A stretch of 64,000 nucleotides of DNA from Alkalimarinus coralli. GTDB taxonomy: Bacteria; Pseudomonadota; Gammaproteobacteria; Pseudomonadales; Oleiphilaceae. The DNA is taken from positions 3,970,001 to 4,034,000 of the forward strand of contig NZ_CP096016.1 of the NCBI RefSeq assembly GCF_023650515.1, in the 5' to 3' direction. Made by a program: the position numbers and the translations under genes. How positions within the stretch are numbered: the stretch's first letter is position 1; every line of letters begins with the position of its first letter. This document shows positions 9,901 through 19,933 of the stretch, piece by piece. The notes under the pieces were generated by a model. It made no database searches and had not been told where the DNA came from. It saw only the letters and a program-made list of their open reading frames with translations.

Positions 9901-10890
9901 TGGGCATCAGGCTCTAATCGGGTTGTCGACTTCGAGATTATTCCCAATTTCTTATTTAACCGGCCTCGTGTCGATGTGACATTACGGGTATCCGGCTTTT
10001 TCCGTGATGCCTTTCCCAATGTCATGAAGCTATATGATGCCGCCGTCACCGCGCTTGCCGAACACCAGGAGCCTGGTAACACCAATACAATAAAACAACG
10101 CATCGATAGTGATATTGAGCGCTTAACCCAAGACGGCCTTTCGCCAGAGCAAGCACAACAGCAAGCACGATGGCGAGTGTTCGGCTCCAAACCCGGCGCT
10201 TACGGCGCTGGCCTTCAAGGATTAATCGATGAACGTTGCTGGGATACACCCGATGACCTGGCTGAGGCATATATCAACTGGGGCGGTTATGCCTATGGCC
10301 AAAGCGATCAAGGCACCGAGGCATTTTCAACATTCGAGCACCGCTTAGGCCAACTGGAAGCCGTGGTACAGAACCAGGATAACCGCGAACACGACTTACT
10401 GGATTCCGATGACTACTATCAATTTCAAGGGGGCATGACCAATGCGGTCAGAGTGATTTCAGGTGATACCCCCTCGGTCTACCACGGTGACCACGCCAAC
10501 CCGGCTGCTCCCAAAATAAAAACACTGCAAGAAGAACTCAATCGCGTCATTAGATCCCGCGTTATTAATCCAAAGTGGATCAATGGAATGCAGCGACACG
10601 GCTATAAAGGCGCGTTCGAAATGGCCGCCACTGTCGATTATCTGTTTGCCTACGATGCCACCACAGACATGATTGCTGATTACCAGTATGAAATGGTGGC
10701 GGATAATTACCTGTTTGAAGAAAAAAACCGGCGGTTTTTAGAGGAAAACAACCCGAAAGCGATGCAAGAAATGGCTGAGCGAATGATGGAGGCCATTCAA
10801 CGGGGGTTATGGGAAGCCCCTCAAGAATACGCAAGCCAGCTAGAAGACCTGCTCCTAGAGATTGAAGATAAGCTTGAGCAAGAAATGTAG
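6946..10890 (+). CDS. cobN: Cobaltochelatase large subunit CobN
   Basis: The large subunit of the ATP-dependent aerobic cobaltochelatase, which inserts Co2+ into hydrogenobyrinic acid a,c-diamide. The 1314 residues start MHLLAAKPGGFSDDEGIIDL, a hallmark of CobN. The conserved core includes ALILANYPTRDGRIGNGVGL, FIHIGKHGNLEWLPGK, GEGAQAKRR and, further on, LPTGRNFYSVD, WGTATMRTGGDD and INWGGYAYG. It is slightly longer than the usual 1250-1280. The partner AAA subunits CobS and CobT (or ChlI/ChlD-like proteins) are not in this window. No strong ribosome-binding site is visible before the ATG. The stop codon TAG lies inside the first bases of a family 2 repeat. Confidence 0.94.
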   Translation: MHLLAAKPGGFSDDEGIIDLQQSPADIVILAAQDSTLSMLAQCAERLPDDYPGIRLANFVNLTKPAAFDLYAHKVLEQAKLIIVSLLGGKAYLPYGVEQLQKICNSTGAQLAIVPGDDQPDEELFSASTLEREDLIRIWRYLREGGIRNTENAYRFIQQTFFKASLPHSESITAFEEPRPLPRTLIYCPHQQEQSFQEWQQKVHRRREQSGQSIPTAILLFYRSHLQAGNTEAFSAFINVLEQQGLAVLPIATASLKEQECKVLVDQLAQKSDCRIFLNTTAFSIRSATLSTTSENGAQTPLGNAHLSSQPDLLEPDALFSVNAPVLQVILAANSEDDWLEHSQGLRARDIAMNIALPEMDGRVISRAISFKNETQLSDRTEYSQVGYQLQPDRAEFVAELAARWASLSITPNNEKRVALILANYPTRDGRIGNGVGLDTPASTIEILNAMAGAGYPVKAIPDTGNALVEELLGNITNDLDSIDLRPCQQSLAIDEYQHYFDNLPQECQQAVLDRWGQPTQDPKYRSGRIMIAGIRLGETFVGIQPARGFNIDVAANYHDPDLVPPHSYLAFYFWLRHSYEVDAFIHIGKHGNLEWLPGKGLALSNQCWPEIALGPMPHLYPFIVNDPGEGAQAKRRSQAVVLDHLMPPMTRAESYGELQELEQWVDELYQAMGLDARREALLRSKILDLINRTNLLAELNLKGDDVNDENAVLNELDAYLCDLKEAQIRDGLHIYGVKPDGEQRVDTLVALTRLPRGEQRVEDASILSCLVKDLALTLEPQPDSPLFDPLQFDAKAPWLGPQPAILSDIHPSPWRTHADTREKLELLAKQLISSHFPDQAIDEKNGAQAHAMVSQFACTYELFQHISNVIAPAFDGSACEELRQLLNGLEGGFVPPGASGAPTRGRLDVLPTGRNFYSVDSRSIPTPAAWELGQASAEQLVMRHLQEHGDYPKTLGLSVWGTATMRTGGDDIAQAFALMGIKPVWASGSNRVVDFEIIPNFLFNRPRVDVTLRVSGFFRDAFPNVMKLYDAAVTALAEHQEPGNTNTIKQRIDSDIERLTQDGLSPEQAQQQARWRVFGSKPGAYGAGLQGLIDERCWDTPDDLAEAYINWGGYAYGQSDQGTEAFSTFEHRLGQLEAVVQNQDNREHDLLDSDDYYQFQGGMTNAVRVISGDTPSVYHGDHANPAAPKIKTLQEELNRVIRSRVINPKWINGMQRHGYKGAFEMAATVDYLFAYDATTDMIADYQYEMVADNYLFEEKNRRFLEENNPKAMQEMAERMMEAIQRGLWEAPQEYASQLEDLLLEIEDKLEQEM

Positions 10891-10993
10891 CCTAAATACC
10901 ATGAGGGACGAGCGAAATCGGCAAGGGTGAGAAGTAAAGCCATGATGCGGGTTACTCCTTGATTCCAGTCGAACCTCCTTTCATCACGGCTAC
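10887..10993. repeat. Family 2 repeat, copy 2, overlapping the cobN stop codon
   Basis: It starts GTAGCC, of which TAG is the cobN stop codon, and ends CATCACGGCTAC. The inner part is degenerate compared with the copy at 5545-5641, but the right-hand TTGATTCCAGTCGAACCTCC segment matches the other copies. It may serve as a 3' hairpin for the cobN transcript; this is inference. Confidence 0.65.
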
Positions 10994-11004
10994 GAGCGCC
11001 TGAA

Positions 11005-11307
11005 CTATAACTGAGGGCAACCCTTTATGGTCAAAGCAATATTAGTCGCATCTTTGACATTTTGATAATAAGCATCTGAAGTCTGAACAACAGAACCCGC
11101 CAACTCACCGTATTCAACGTTAATCATCTTCCCCAGATTAGTTAACGCATCAACCGACTGCCGATCGGCGTCGTAAGCGGAAAACGCACCTTGAATCTGA
11201 TCACAGGTAAACGCACCCATACCATTGGATGCCATACTGGATAATTGACCTGATGTCTGGCAACCCGTCAACGTGATGAGCGCGACTAAAAGAAATTTCT
11301 TATTCAT
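11005..11307 (-). CDS. Small predicted lipoprotein of unknown function
   Basis: This 100-residue protein begins MNKKFLLVALITLTGC, a lipoprotein signal peptide with lipobox LTGC and Cys16 as the lipidated residue, so it should be anchored to a membrane and face the periplasm. The frame is open four codons upstream from a TTG, but the ATG at 11307 gives a standard signal peptide and has GAG upstream. The mature part has two cysteines (in AFTCDQIQGAF and near the C-terminus in KGCPQL). I do not recognise a domain. It stands alone on the minus strand, opposite to cobN and the desaturase. Confidence 0.75.
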   Translation of the reverse strand: MNKKFLLVALITLTGCQTSGQLSSMASNGMGAFTCDQIQGAFSAYDADRQSVDALTNLGKMINVEYGELAGSVVQTSDAYYQNVKDATNIALTIKGCPQL

Positions 11308-11719
11308 ATTGAATCTCAAGGGTTATAGAAGAAGAGTTAAGCCGAGCCATTTTAATGAGTTACAGCGTTAAATGTAACCCTAAACCAAAGCCTGTGCCGA
11401 ATGACCGAGTAAAAGATTGAAGCCTGACAAACAGTTGAAGTAGTGGGTACAATCAAGATTAATAACAAATAAACTAAATTATGATTCAGTCAAACTATTA
11501 AAGAAGCAAAAGGAAATAGATTCAAGTCGCCTGTACTAAAGCGCTTTTCGTATAAAAACTAATTCCAATGACAGTTCAGTATTCTCCGTTACGTTTACTA
11601 TTCAAAAATTCACAATTATTGCGTACGTTTGTAAGCTGAATCACTCAAAAAATAAATAAACTCTGTTATGATAAGCCAATACTCGCTAAAGCTATTAAAA
11701 CTGTTTGCCGGAATACGCT
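11308..11719. other. Intergenic region between lipoprotein and desaturase genes
   Basis: About 410 bases of AT-rich DNA that must hold the divergent promoters of the lipoprotein (leftward) and the desaturase (rightward). No clear operator palindrome, small gene or structured RNA was seen. Confidence 0.5.
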
Positions 11720-12838
11720 ATGAATAAACCCAATATCATTTGGACCAATGTACTGATTTTTTCAATTACCGGGTTGGTCGCATTAATCGGCGTTCCTTGG
11801 TACGGGGTTGTTTATGGCTATGATGGCTACCATTTGCTCGCCACGGTGCTCTGTATTGGTTATTGCGGTATGTCGATCACTGCGGGCTACCACCGCCTGT
11901 GGTCTCATCATGCTTATGAAACCAACATCGTCATTCGTATTATCTATGCCATAGGCGGTGCATTTGCCCTGCAAAATAGTGCCTTGCACTGGTCATCAGA
12001 CCATCGTGTACACCACCGTTATGTTGATAACAACGAGAAAGACCCCTACTCCGCCAAAAAAGGATTCTGGTATTCTCATATTGGCTGGATGTTGAGAGAG
12101 TACCAACGTGAACGTTACGATGACTATACGAATGTTCCTGATTTGAAGCGCGACCCTGTCGTTATGTGGCAGCACAAGAACTATATTTGGTTATCAGCAG
12201 CCACCAATTTTGGCATCCCGTTAGCAATTGGCTTTTGGCATGGCGATATTTGGGGCATGTTACTAACGGTGGGTGTACTACGCCTGGTTATTTCTCATCA
12301 TGTGACATTCTTTATTAACTCCCTGGCGCACCTGTGGGGCCACCAACCCTATAGTGATAAAAACAGTGCTAAAGATAACGCGCTCATCGCCTATTTTACC
12401 TTTGGCGAGGGTTACCACAATTACCACCATAGCTTTCAGTTTGACTATCGCAATGGCATTCGCTGGTGGCAGTTTGACCCAACTAAATGGCTTATCTGGA
12501 GTTTGGATAAGCTAGGCTTGGCCGGGAACTTGAGACGTTGCGGCAACGAGCGTATTGAAAAGGCCAAAGCCCAAATGCTGCTACAAAAAGCCAATGATGG
12601 ACTCAGTAAACTCCCCAATGCTGATGAAATAAGAGATAAACTACATACAGAATACGAACACCTGATTGAGCATATTAACCAAGCGTATGAAGCCAAAAAA
12701 GCATGGCTGGAAATGAAGAAGAACGACTTAATCGAGGCTTATGATAAGTCTGAAGCAATGAAGCAGTACAAAGAGCTTAAGTCTAACCTTCAGGAGCAGC
12801 GCGAGCGATGGAATAGTTTGGTGGCTCAATATGCCTAA
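11720..12838 (+). CDS. Acyl-CoA delta-9-type fatty acid desaturase
   Basis: A membrane di-iron desaturase that introduces a double bond into an acyl chain. The three histidine boxes are intact: HRLWSH (58-63), HRVHH (95-99) and HNYHH near residue 235. Hydrophobic segments flank them as in the stearoyl-CoA desaturase fold. The C-terminal 90 or so residues are highly charged and probably form a coiled coil, an extension beyond the catalytic core. A TTG at 11705 is in frame, but the ATG at 11720 gives a normal start and 372 residues. Whether the substrate is acyl-CoA or lipid-bound cannot be told, and no regulator gene is adjacent. Confidence 0.88.
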   Translation: MNKPNIIWTNVLIFSITGLVALIGVPWYGVVYGYDGYHLLATVLCIGYCGMSITAGYHRLWSHHAYETNIVIRIIYAIGGAFALQNSALHWSSDHRVHHRYVDNNEKDPYSAKKGFWYSHIGWMLREYQRERYDDYTNVPDLKRDPVVMWQHKNYIWLSAATNFGIPLAIGFWHGDIWGMLLTVGVLRLVISHHVTFFINSLAHLWGHQPYSDKNSAKDNALIAYFTFGEGYHNYHHSFQFDYRNGIRWWQFDPTKWLIWSLDKLGLAGNLRRCGNERIEKAKAQMLLQKANDGLSKLPNADEIRDKLHTEYEHLIEHINQAYEAKKAWLEMKKNDLIEAYDKSEAMKQYKELKSNLQEQRERWNSLVAQYA

Positions 12839-12914
12839 CAGACTACGCACGTAGTTTCAGCCTCGGGCGTGTTAGATGTTAGATCTGCACGCCTACCGTT
12901 TAAAGGTTTATATC

Positions 12915-13709
12915 TTACCTTTTCCGGAGTTCAAACCCCTTCTCTAGCGCTTTATCCATATAGCCATCATCAATCATCTCTCGGATAACCTTTGCGAGCG
13001 CAGCGCGTAAAGTACGAGTATTGCATTTTGATTTTTTTGAGATAGTTAAATAAAGTCCTTCACTGCTAACCGATGGGGATAAAGGTACTATATTGTCCGC
13101 AATCCTCATTTGAGTAGCATAATAAATCCCCGGGTTTTTTTCATAAAGTACGTAATCTACTCGCTTTAAGATCAGCATTTTAAAAGCTTGTTCCAAACTA
13201 GCAACGAACTCAATGGTTAGCTGTTCCGAGGCAAACTCATCAAACTCCTGACCAAAGCTATTGTTGATGACCGTCGCACCCAACTTTCCGACGAGGTTTT
13301 TCTTTTCACGATAATTAAAGTTCTTTTCTTTATGCTGCCAGACAACACTTTTTGTACTCAAAAAAGGGGGGTGAACATAGTCCATCCATTGACTCCGGGG
13401 TGTGGTATAAAATGCCCCTGCAATCATATCTATGCGACCGAACTTAACTTCTTCTTGAGCTCTGGACCAAGCACCTACATGTTTTAGGTTAATATCAAGA
13501 CTTAGGCGAACGCCTATTTCTGAAATAATAAAGTCTATAGCGCCCCGTAACCGGTTATCGTCGCCATTATTGTGCCAAAGATAAGGGGGGTATTCCGAAT
13601 TTCCGGTCGCGCTAAGCTCTTTACATTCATTTGCGCTGACAATAGACACCGAGTTAAGAAAAGTTAACGCAATGAAAACAATCCTAACCGCAACACAACG
13701 AATTAACAT
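12915..13709 (-). CDS. Periplasmic solute-binding protein, family 3 (amino-acid-binding-like)
   Basis: 264 residues with an N-terminal signal peptide (cleavage likely near SIVSANE, residue 26) and the bilobed family 3 pattern: SEYPPYLW near the start, FGRIDMIAGAFYTTPRSQWMDYVHP for lobe I, and KLGATVINNSFGQEF for the hinge and lobe II. No ABC permease or ATPase is nearby, so it may be an orphan binding protein or a sensor module rather than part of a transporter. Family members of this stand-alone type are common in marine gammaproteobacteria. The ligand is unknown. It lies between the desaturase and the Tn7-like remnant and might be inside or outside the former element. Confidence 0.8.
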   Translation of the reverse strand: MLIRCVAVRIVFIALTFLNSVSIVSANECKELSATGNSEYPPYLWHNNGDDNRLRGAIDFIISEIGVRLSLDINLKHVGAWSRAQEEVKFGRIDMIAGAFYTTPRSQWMDYVHPPFLSTKSVVWQHKEKNFNYREKKNLVGKLGATVINNSFGQEFDEFASEQLTIEFVASLEQAFKMLILKRVDYVLYEKNPGIYYATQMRIADNIVPLSPSVSSEGLYLTISKKSKCNTRTLRAALAKVIREMIDDGYMDKALEKGFELRKR

Positions 13710-13851
13710 TAAAACACTCCAGAGCCTTAGATAGAATCTTAGTTTTGACTTTTATCATCTTGCGTTATTTCTTGCCTTCACGTAATAAACTATATCCAAA
13801 TATAGTTCAAGATATCACTGCATTCATGGTTTTACTTCTCAGAGCAACTTA

Positions 13852-14331
13852 CTATAGCTTCCAGCGGGCTGTAACTTCTACCCGTTCTAATTCAAGTTTT
13901 TCTATTGTTCCAGGGTCACTATATGCTTCCTTTGATTTGAGCTGAATGGCAAACCCCGGCTTGTCTTTCTCTAGAGAGTCAACGACAAAGTCGCTGCTCA
14001 TGTATTAATCCACACCTTGATAATTGGGATGTTGCACTCCCAATTGCTTACTTATCTCACGCGTCAACTTACGATCTAGTGGAAACTGCTCTCGAATGTC
14101 TGTAGTCGTTGAGCGCCATTGAAGCAGTAGGAATGTTGCGAGTTCTAGATCGGAGAGTAGATGATAGATACGCTGAGTAATTTGGCCATAAACTCGGTGA
14201 GAGCGACCATCGGAGGCTACATCACGAACAGTTAACCATGGCTTGTAGTTGGAACTTGTGCCTTGGCCTCTGCCTTCCTTGATCCACCGTTTGTTTTTGG
14301 CTTCAGAGTTCCAATATTGCTTCTTCCCCAT
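13852..14331 (-). pseudogene. tnsA: Broken tnsA (Tn7-type transposase endonuclease subunit)
   Basis: TnsA cuts the 5' ends of Tn7-like elements. The frame from ATG 14331 reads RWIKEGRGQG, PWLTVRDV, GRSHRVY, HLLSDLELATFL and DIREQFPLDRK, which parallels Tn7 TnsA almost residue by residue. After QHPNYQGVD there is a TAA (14005-14007), and the same frame continues YMSSDFVVDS, FAIQLKSKEA and TIEKLELER before a second stop at 13852. The three catalytic residues known in Tn7 TnsA (Glu in DLEL, Asp in MSSDF, Lys in IQLK) are all present but lie on both sides of the stop. The last 110 or so residues are missing and no tnsB follows, so the gene is dead. An in-frame ATG at 14361 also exists. Confidence 0.9.
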
Positions 14332-14382
14332 AGTAAATTGCCAACCAAACTCGCTTTTCATTAAAGTAGCTCAGATGGCAAA

Positions 14383-14429
14383 AGTTAACAACTATATTGT
14401 TTTATTAACGACTTTATTGTTCACCGACA
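14383..14429 (-). mobile_element. Tn7-like transposon right end with two TnsB-type sites
   Basis: Read on the minus strand, the end starts TGTCGGTGAACAATAAAGTC, closely matching the Tn7 right terminus TGTGGGCGGACAATAAAGTC. A second TnsB-like site, AACAATATAGTTGTTAACT, follows at 14383-14401. The terminal base at 14429 is 25 bases from the glmS stop codon boundary, the known Tn7 insertion distance. The tnsA remnant lies immediately inside the end with the expected orientation. The five bases 14430-14434 (AAAGA) would be the target duplication. Confidence 0.85.
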
Positions 14430-14453
14430 AAAGAAAATAAAGTTGGAAACTAA

Positions 14454-16286
14454 CTACTCTACAGTAACCGATTTTGCTAGGTTTCGCGGTTGATCGACAT
14501 CTGTTCCTTTTATCAAAGCCACATGATAACTAAGCAACTGAAGCGGTACGGTATAGAGAATTGGTGCGACAATCTTATCGCACTGAGGGACATCCAACAC
14601 TTTCATTGTGTCATCACTTTTAAAGTGTGCACCACTGTCTGCAAACACGTACATCAGGCCACCACGCGCTCTGACTTCTTCAACGTTTGAGTGCAGCTTT
14701 TCAAGTAACTCGTTATTCGGCGCAACCACAATCACCGGCATATCCGCATCGATGAGTGCCAATGGGCCATGTTTTAGTTCACCTGCTGCATAGGCTTCAG
14801 CGTGGATATAAGAGATCTCTTTAAGCTTTAGCGCCCCTTCCATTGCAATGGGGTATTGGTCACCCCGGCCTAAAAACAAGCTGTGGTGTTTGTCGGCAAA
14901 ATCTTCTGCAAGCGCTTTGATTTCATCATCCATATCCAGAGCCTGTTCGATTTTGGCCGGCAATGACAGCAGGGCCGCAACAATATCAGACTCTGTTTCT
15001 GAGTCCATTTGATTGTGTTTTCCAATAGCAGCTACCAGCAGTAATAAACCTGTTAACTGAACGGTGAATGCCTTGGTTGAAGCAACACCGATCTCGGCTC
15101 CTGCGTTCATCATGTACGCCAGATCTGATTCACGCACCATTGAAGAACCCGGGACATTACATATCGTCAGGCTTGATTTAAAACCCAGTTCTTTGGCAAG
15201 CCTCAATGCTGCCAGCGTGTCAGCCGTTTCACCAGACTGGGAAATAGTAACCAGCAGAGAATGGGGGTGAACAACCGGTTTTCGGTAACGAAATTCTGAG
15301 GCTATTTCCACATTACAGGAGATTCCGGCCAGCTCCTCAAACCAATAGCGTGCTGTCATACCTGCGTTATAGCTTGTTCCGCAAGCTATAATCTGTACAT
15401 GTTTAATATCTTTTAAGATGTCTTCAGCATTCTCACCAAAAATATTGGCCGAAAGCTTACCTGCCACTACTCGGTCTTTAAGCGTATTTTTTAGTGCAAT
15501 TGGCTGCTCATAAATTTCTTTCAACATGTAATGCTTGAAAGGCCCTTTGTCACCGGCGTCATGAGTAATATCAGACTCTTTTATCTGACGCTCTACCTGC
15601 TGGCCATTAGCGTCATAAATGGTGACTTTCTGCCGGGTCAATTCAGCAATATCGCCTTCTTCAAGAAAGGCAAAATTTCGGGTGACAGGTAACAGCGCTA
15701 ACTGATCAGATGCGAGAAAGTTTTCGCCCAAGCCATAACCTATAACCAGAGGGCTGCCTGAGCGAGCAGCGATCAGACGCTCTGGGTCTGTCTTATCCAT
15801 CACCACTGCGCCATACGCGCCTTCCAGTTGCTTTATCGTTGCCTGAAAAGCTGCAAGCAGAGTGTCGTGTCGTGTTAATTCAAAATGCACCAGGTGAACG
15901 ATGACTTCGGTATCAGTATCTGAGGTAAACTCATATTCCTGTTTGATTAGCATTTCACGCAGAGCATGATGGTTTTCGATTATACCGTTATGTACTACCG
16001 CAATACGCTCACCTGAGGTATGAGGGTGGGCATTGAGTTCATTTGGCTCACCATGAGTCGCCCAGCGAGTATGAGCGATCCCGGTGCCTCCAGCGCAAGG
16101 TGATTCTTCAAGTGCATCCATGAGTGACTGAACTTTGCCAACTCTTCGTACTCGATTAAATTCACCTTCTTTTGTTAACAGCGCAACACCTGCCGAGTCG
16201 TAACCTCGATACTCAAGCCTTCTCAGTCCTTCAACAAGAATTTCAGCCACATCCCTTTGTGCTACAGCACCAACGATTCCACACAT
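14454..16286 (-). CDS. glmS: Glutamine-fructose-6-phosphate aminotransferase (isomerizing)
   Basis: Makes glucosamine-6-phosphate from fructose-6-phosphate and glutamine, the first step of UDP-GlcNAc synthesis. The protein begins MCGIVGA, with Cys2 as the glutaminase nucleophile. [18 protein letters not shown] and the class II amidotransferase domain extend to about residue 220, followed by two SIS domains ([26 protein letters not shown]). It ends [13 protein letters not shown], the conserved sequence whose DNA is the TnsD target. The length of 610 is normal. The Tn7-like scar lies just 3' of it and left the coding sequence intact. No glmS ribozyme is apparent upstream. Confidence 0.97.
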   Translation of the reverse strand: MCGIVGAVAQRDVAEILVEGLRRLEYRGYDSAGVALLTKEGEFNRVRRVGKVQSLMDALEESPCAGGTGIAHTRWATHGEPNELNAHPHTSGERIAVVHNGIIENHHALREMLIKQEYEFTSDTDTEVIVHLVHFELTRHDTLLAAFQATIKQLEGAYGAVVMDKTDPERLIAARSGSPLVIGYGLGENFLASDQLALLPVTRNFAFLEEGDIAELTRQKVTIYDANGQQVERQIKESDITHDAGDKGPFKHYMLKEIYEQPIALKNTLKDRVVAGKLSANIFGENAEDILKDIKHVQIIACGTSYNAGMTARYWFEELAGISCNVEIASEFRYRKPVVHPHSLLVTISQSGETADTLAALRLAKELGFKSSLTICNVPGSSMVRESDLAYMMNAGAEIGVASTKAFTVQLTGLLLLVAAIGKHNQMDSETESDIVAALLSLPAKIEQALDMDDEIKALAEDFADKHHSLFLGRGDQYPIAMEGALKLKEISYIHAEAYAAGELKHGPLALIDADMPVIVVAPNNELLEKLHSNVEEVRARGGLMYVFADSGAHFKSDDTMKVLDVPQCDKIVAPILYTVPLQLLSYHVALIKGTDVDQPRNLAKSVTVE

Positions 16287-16300
16287 TTTACTATTCCTGA

Positions 16301-16393
16301 TATAGGGTGCGCTTGCGCACCGTTTGATTCTTTACACCAATTTTTGAACTTGAGTCGGTTAACTCAAGATTTGGTGCGCAAGCGCACCCTATA
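16301..16393. repeat. Long inverted repeat between glmS and glmU (family 3)
   Basis: Perfect 21-base arms at 16301-16321 and 16373-16393, with core GGTGCGCTTGCGCACC, which is itself nearly palindromic. A second hairpin, CTTGAGT...ACTCAAG, sits in the loop. It could form a cruciform or clover-like RNA in the glmU-glmS transcript. A short relative with core GGGTGCGCCATACGCACCC is at 34414-34436. Confidence 0.8.
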
Positions 16394-16405
16394 GAATAAA
16401 TTCTG

Positions 16406-17779
16406 TTATTGCTTAACTGGCCGCTTCCAACCATCTACATTTCGTTGCTTACCACGGGCGACAGCCAGTTGCTCAGCTTCAACCTCTTTGGTGACCGTTG
16501 AGCCAGCACCAATAGTCGCTTTTTTGCCTATTTTCACAGGGGCAACAAGTGAGCTGTTAGACCCGACAAAAACGTCATCAGCAATTTCTGTCTTGAACTT
16601 ATTCACACCATCATAGTTGCAAGTGATTGTCCCTGCACCGACATTAACATTGGTTCCAAGCTCTGCATCACCAACGTAACTCAGGTGGTTAATTTTACTA
16701 CCCTCACCCACAATCGCTTTTTTGGTTTCAACAAAGTTACCCACTTTTGATTTATTAGCGAGTTGCGTACCTGGACGAAGCCGTGCAAACGGGCCCACAT
16801 TAACGCTTTCACCAACTGAACTATCTTCAACAATCGAGTTAGCGTGGATGGTGGTATTGCGGCCTATTTTAGAGTTTTTGATAATACAGTTAGGGCCAAT
16901 CACAACGCCTTCTGCCAACTCCACGTCACCTTCCAACACAACATTGATATCAAGAAAAACATCTTTGCCAATTGTTACATTGCCGCGAACATCAAGCCTT
17001 GATGGGTCAATAACCGTTGCCCCCTCAGTCATCAACCGTTTTGCTTGCTGCGCTTGATACCAACGCTCCAATGCCGCTAGTTGAACGCGATTGTTAATTC
17101 CCTGGACTTCCTCTTCACAAGCCGGATGCGCAACTGCGACTTCCATCTGGTCATCAACCGCCATCGCAATGATGTCAGTTAGGTAGTATTCACCTTGAGC
17201 ATTGGAGTTGGAAAGTTTAGGTAGCCACTCTTTTAATTTTGATGCAGGAGCTGCGAGAATCCCGGTATTTATTTCGTTAATAGCCAATTGCTGGGGCGTT
17301 GCATCTTTTTGTTCTACTATTGACGTTACAAAGCCTGAGCTATCTCGCACAATACGGCCATAGCCAGATGGGTCTTCGAGCGCGACAGTCAACAGTGCAA
17401 TGCTCTTTTCACTGACATGTTTGAGCAACGCGTTTAACGTTTGTGTATTTGTTAATGGAACATCACCATATAGAATAAGTACCGTCACATCATCCGGGAC
17501 ATTCGGCAGTGCCTGAGCAACGGCATGGCCAGTGCCTAGTTGTTGCTCCTGTATTGACCAGTGAATATCATTTGACGTGGTAATATTTTTAAACGACTCC
17601 CTGACCAGCTCTGCTCCATGCCCAATGACAATATGAGTCCCTGCGGTACCTAAATTTTCAGCATTTTCGACAACATGATGCAGTAGAGACTTTCCAGCAA
17701 GTGGATGTAAAACTTTTGGAAGGTTTGATTTCATGCGCGAGCCTTGACCGGCTGCAAGAATAACTACATGAACACTCAT
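16406..17779 (-). CDS. glmU: Bifunctional GlcN-1-P acetyltransferase / GlcNAc-1-P uridyltransferase
   Basis: Catalyses the last two steps of UDP-GlcNAc synthesis. The N-terminal uridyltransferase domain has the [20 protein letters not shown] motif (residues 8-27), LYGDVPL and NEINTGI. The C-terminal left-handed beta-helix acetyltransferase domain has the hexapeptide repeats from about residue 250, ending in [13 protein letters not shown] and [11 protein letters not shown]. The length of 457 matches the family. It lies upstream of glmS on the same strand with only the family 3 repeat between them, so both enzymes of the pathway may share a transcript. Confidence 0.97.
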   Translation of the reverse strand: MSVHVVILAAGQGSRMKSNLPKVLHPLAGKSLLHHVVENAENLGTAGTHIVIGHGAELVRESFKNITTSNDIHWSIQEQQLGTGHAVAQALPNVPDDVTVLILYGDVPLTNTQTLNALLKHVSEKSIALLTVALEDPSGYGRIVRDSSGFVTSIVEQKDATPQQLAINEINTGILAAPASKLKEWLPKLSNSNAQGEYYLTDIIAMAVDDQMEVAVAHPACEEEVQGINNRVQLAALERWYQAQQAKRLMTEGATVIDPSRLDVRGNVTIGKDVFLDINVVLEGDVELAEGVVIGPNCIIKNSKIGRNTTIHANSIVEDSSVGESVNVGPFARLRPGTQLANKSKVGNFVETKKAIVGEGSKINHLSYVGDAELGTNVNVGAGTITCNYDGVNKFKTEIADDVFVGSNSSLVAPVKIGKKATIGAGSTVTKEVEAEQLAVARGKQRNVDGWKRPVKQ

Positions 17780-17970
17780 TAAGACGTTTCCTTACTGTAT
17801 TAAATGGTCACTGGAATATTGCGGCTCATTATACGATATAAAAAGGGAATTATTGTACCCATGCTAACCAATATGAAAGGGGTCAAGCCCTATTATCAGG
17901 CAAAATAATGTGAAAGGTTGTTAAATGGCGAGAGTTTTGATCTACAACATGATTGCCATGCCATTCAAAC

Positions 17971-17997
17971 AAAAAAGGGCGACTTAAAAGTCACCCT
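17971..17997 (-). terminator. Rho-independent terminator of the atp operon
   Basis: On the minus strand, AGGGTGACT-TTTA-AGTCGCCCT forms a stem of eight or nine pairs followed by TTTTTTG. It lies 50 bases after the atpC stop. Confidence 0.85.
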
Positions 17998-18047
17998 CTT
18001 CTGAGACAAATTACGCTTAACAATACTGCAATATTATTACAGAAAGA

Positions 18048-18470
18048 TTAACGCAATTTATTTCGCAACTGCTGAATGGTACGGAGTCTAGCTGCTGCTT
18101 CTGCAAGCTGAGTAGCTGCCTTCGAGTAATCGAAGTCACCACTTTGATTAGCCAGAGCCTTCTCGGCCTCTTGCTTCGCTTCCAAAGCTGCTGCTTCGTC
18201 CATATCAGCCGCACGTTGAGCACTGTCAGACAGTATAGTCACGATATTTGGCTGAACTTCCAGATATCCACCGGATACATAGAAGACTTCCTCTTCTCCA
18301 CCTTGCTTGATCACTCGGATCGGGCCAGGCTTTAAAGCAGAAAGAAGTGGGGTATGGCCAGGAGCCACACCCAAATCACCTTCAAGACCTGCAGCGATAA
18401 CCATCTCTACACGTCCGGAAAATATCTCTTCTTCAGCACTTACAATATCGCAATGCACGGAAATACCCAT
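18048..18470 (-). CDS. atpC: F1Fo ATP synthase epsilon subunit
   Basis: The 140-residue epsilon subunit of the F1 central stalk couples rotation to catalysis and inhibits hydrolysis. The N-terminal beta-sandwich starts [15 protein letters not shown] and contains [19 protein letters not shown]; the C-terminal helical hairpin includes the [16 protein letters not shown] stretch. It is the last gene of the operon, 46 bases after atpD and followed by a strong terminator. Confidence 0.96.
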   Translation of the reverse strand: MGISVHCDIVSAEEEIFSGRVEMVIAAGLEGDLGVAPGHTPLLSALKPGPIRVIKQGGEEEVFYVSGGYLEVQPNIVTILSDSAQRAADMDEAAALEAKQEAEKALANQSGDFDYSKAATQLAEAAARLRTIQQLRNKLR

Positions 18471-18516
18471 ATGCTTTGCCTCTTATCCACTCTTATCCAC
18501 ATTTGATAAGGGATAA

Positions 18517-19914
<1,398 letters not shown>

Positions 19915-19933
19915 CTAAATTCTGTACTGCCAC

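Noticed and set aside
13799-13814. AACTATA...TATAGTT inverted repeat near the tnsA remnant as a possible Tn7 left end
   Set aside because: It matches the TnsB site consensus only weakly and is not followed by a terminal TGT/ACA with the AAAGA duplication.
13745-13945. Plus-strand open frame over the tnsA remnant
   Set aside because: It is antisense to recognisable TnsA sequence and has no protein-like pattern.
16287-16405. glmS ribozyme upstream of glmS
   Set aside because: The segment is filled by a palindromic repeat and shows none of the ribozyme core; the ribozyme is characteristic of Gram-positive bacteria.
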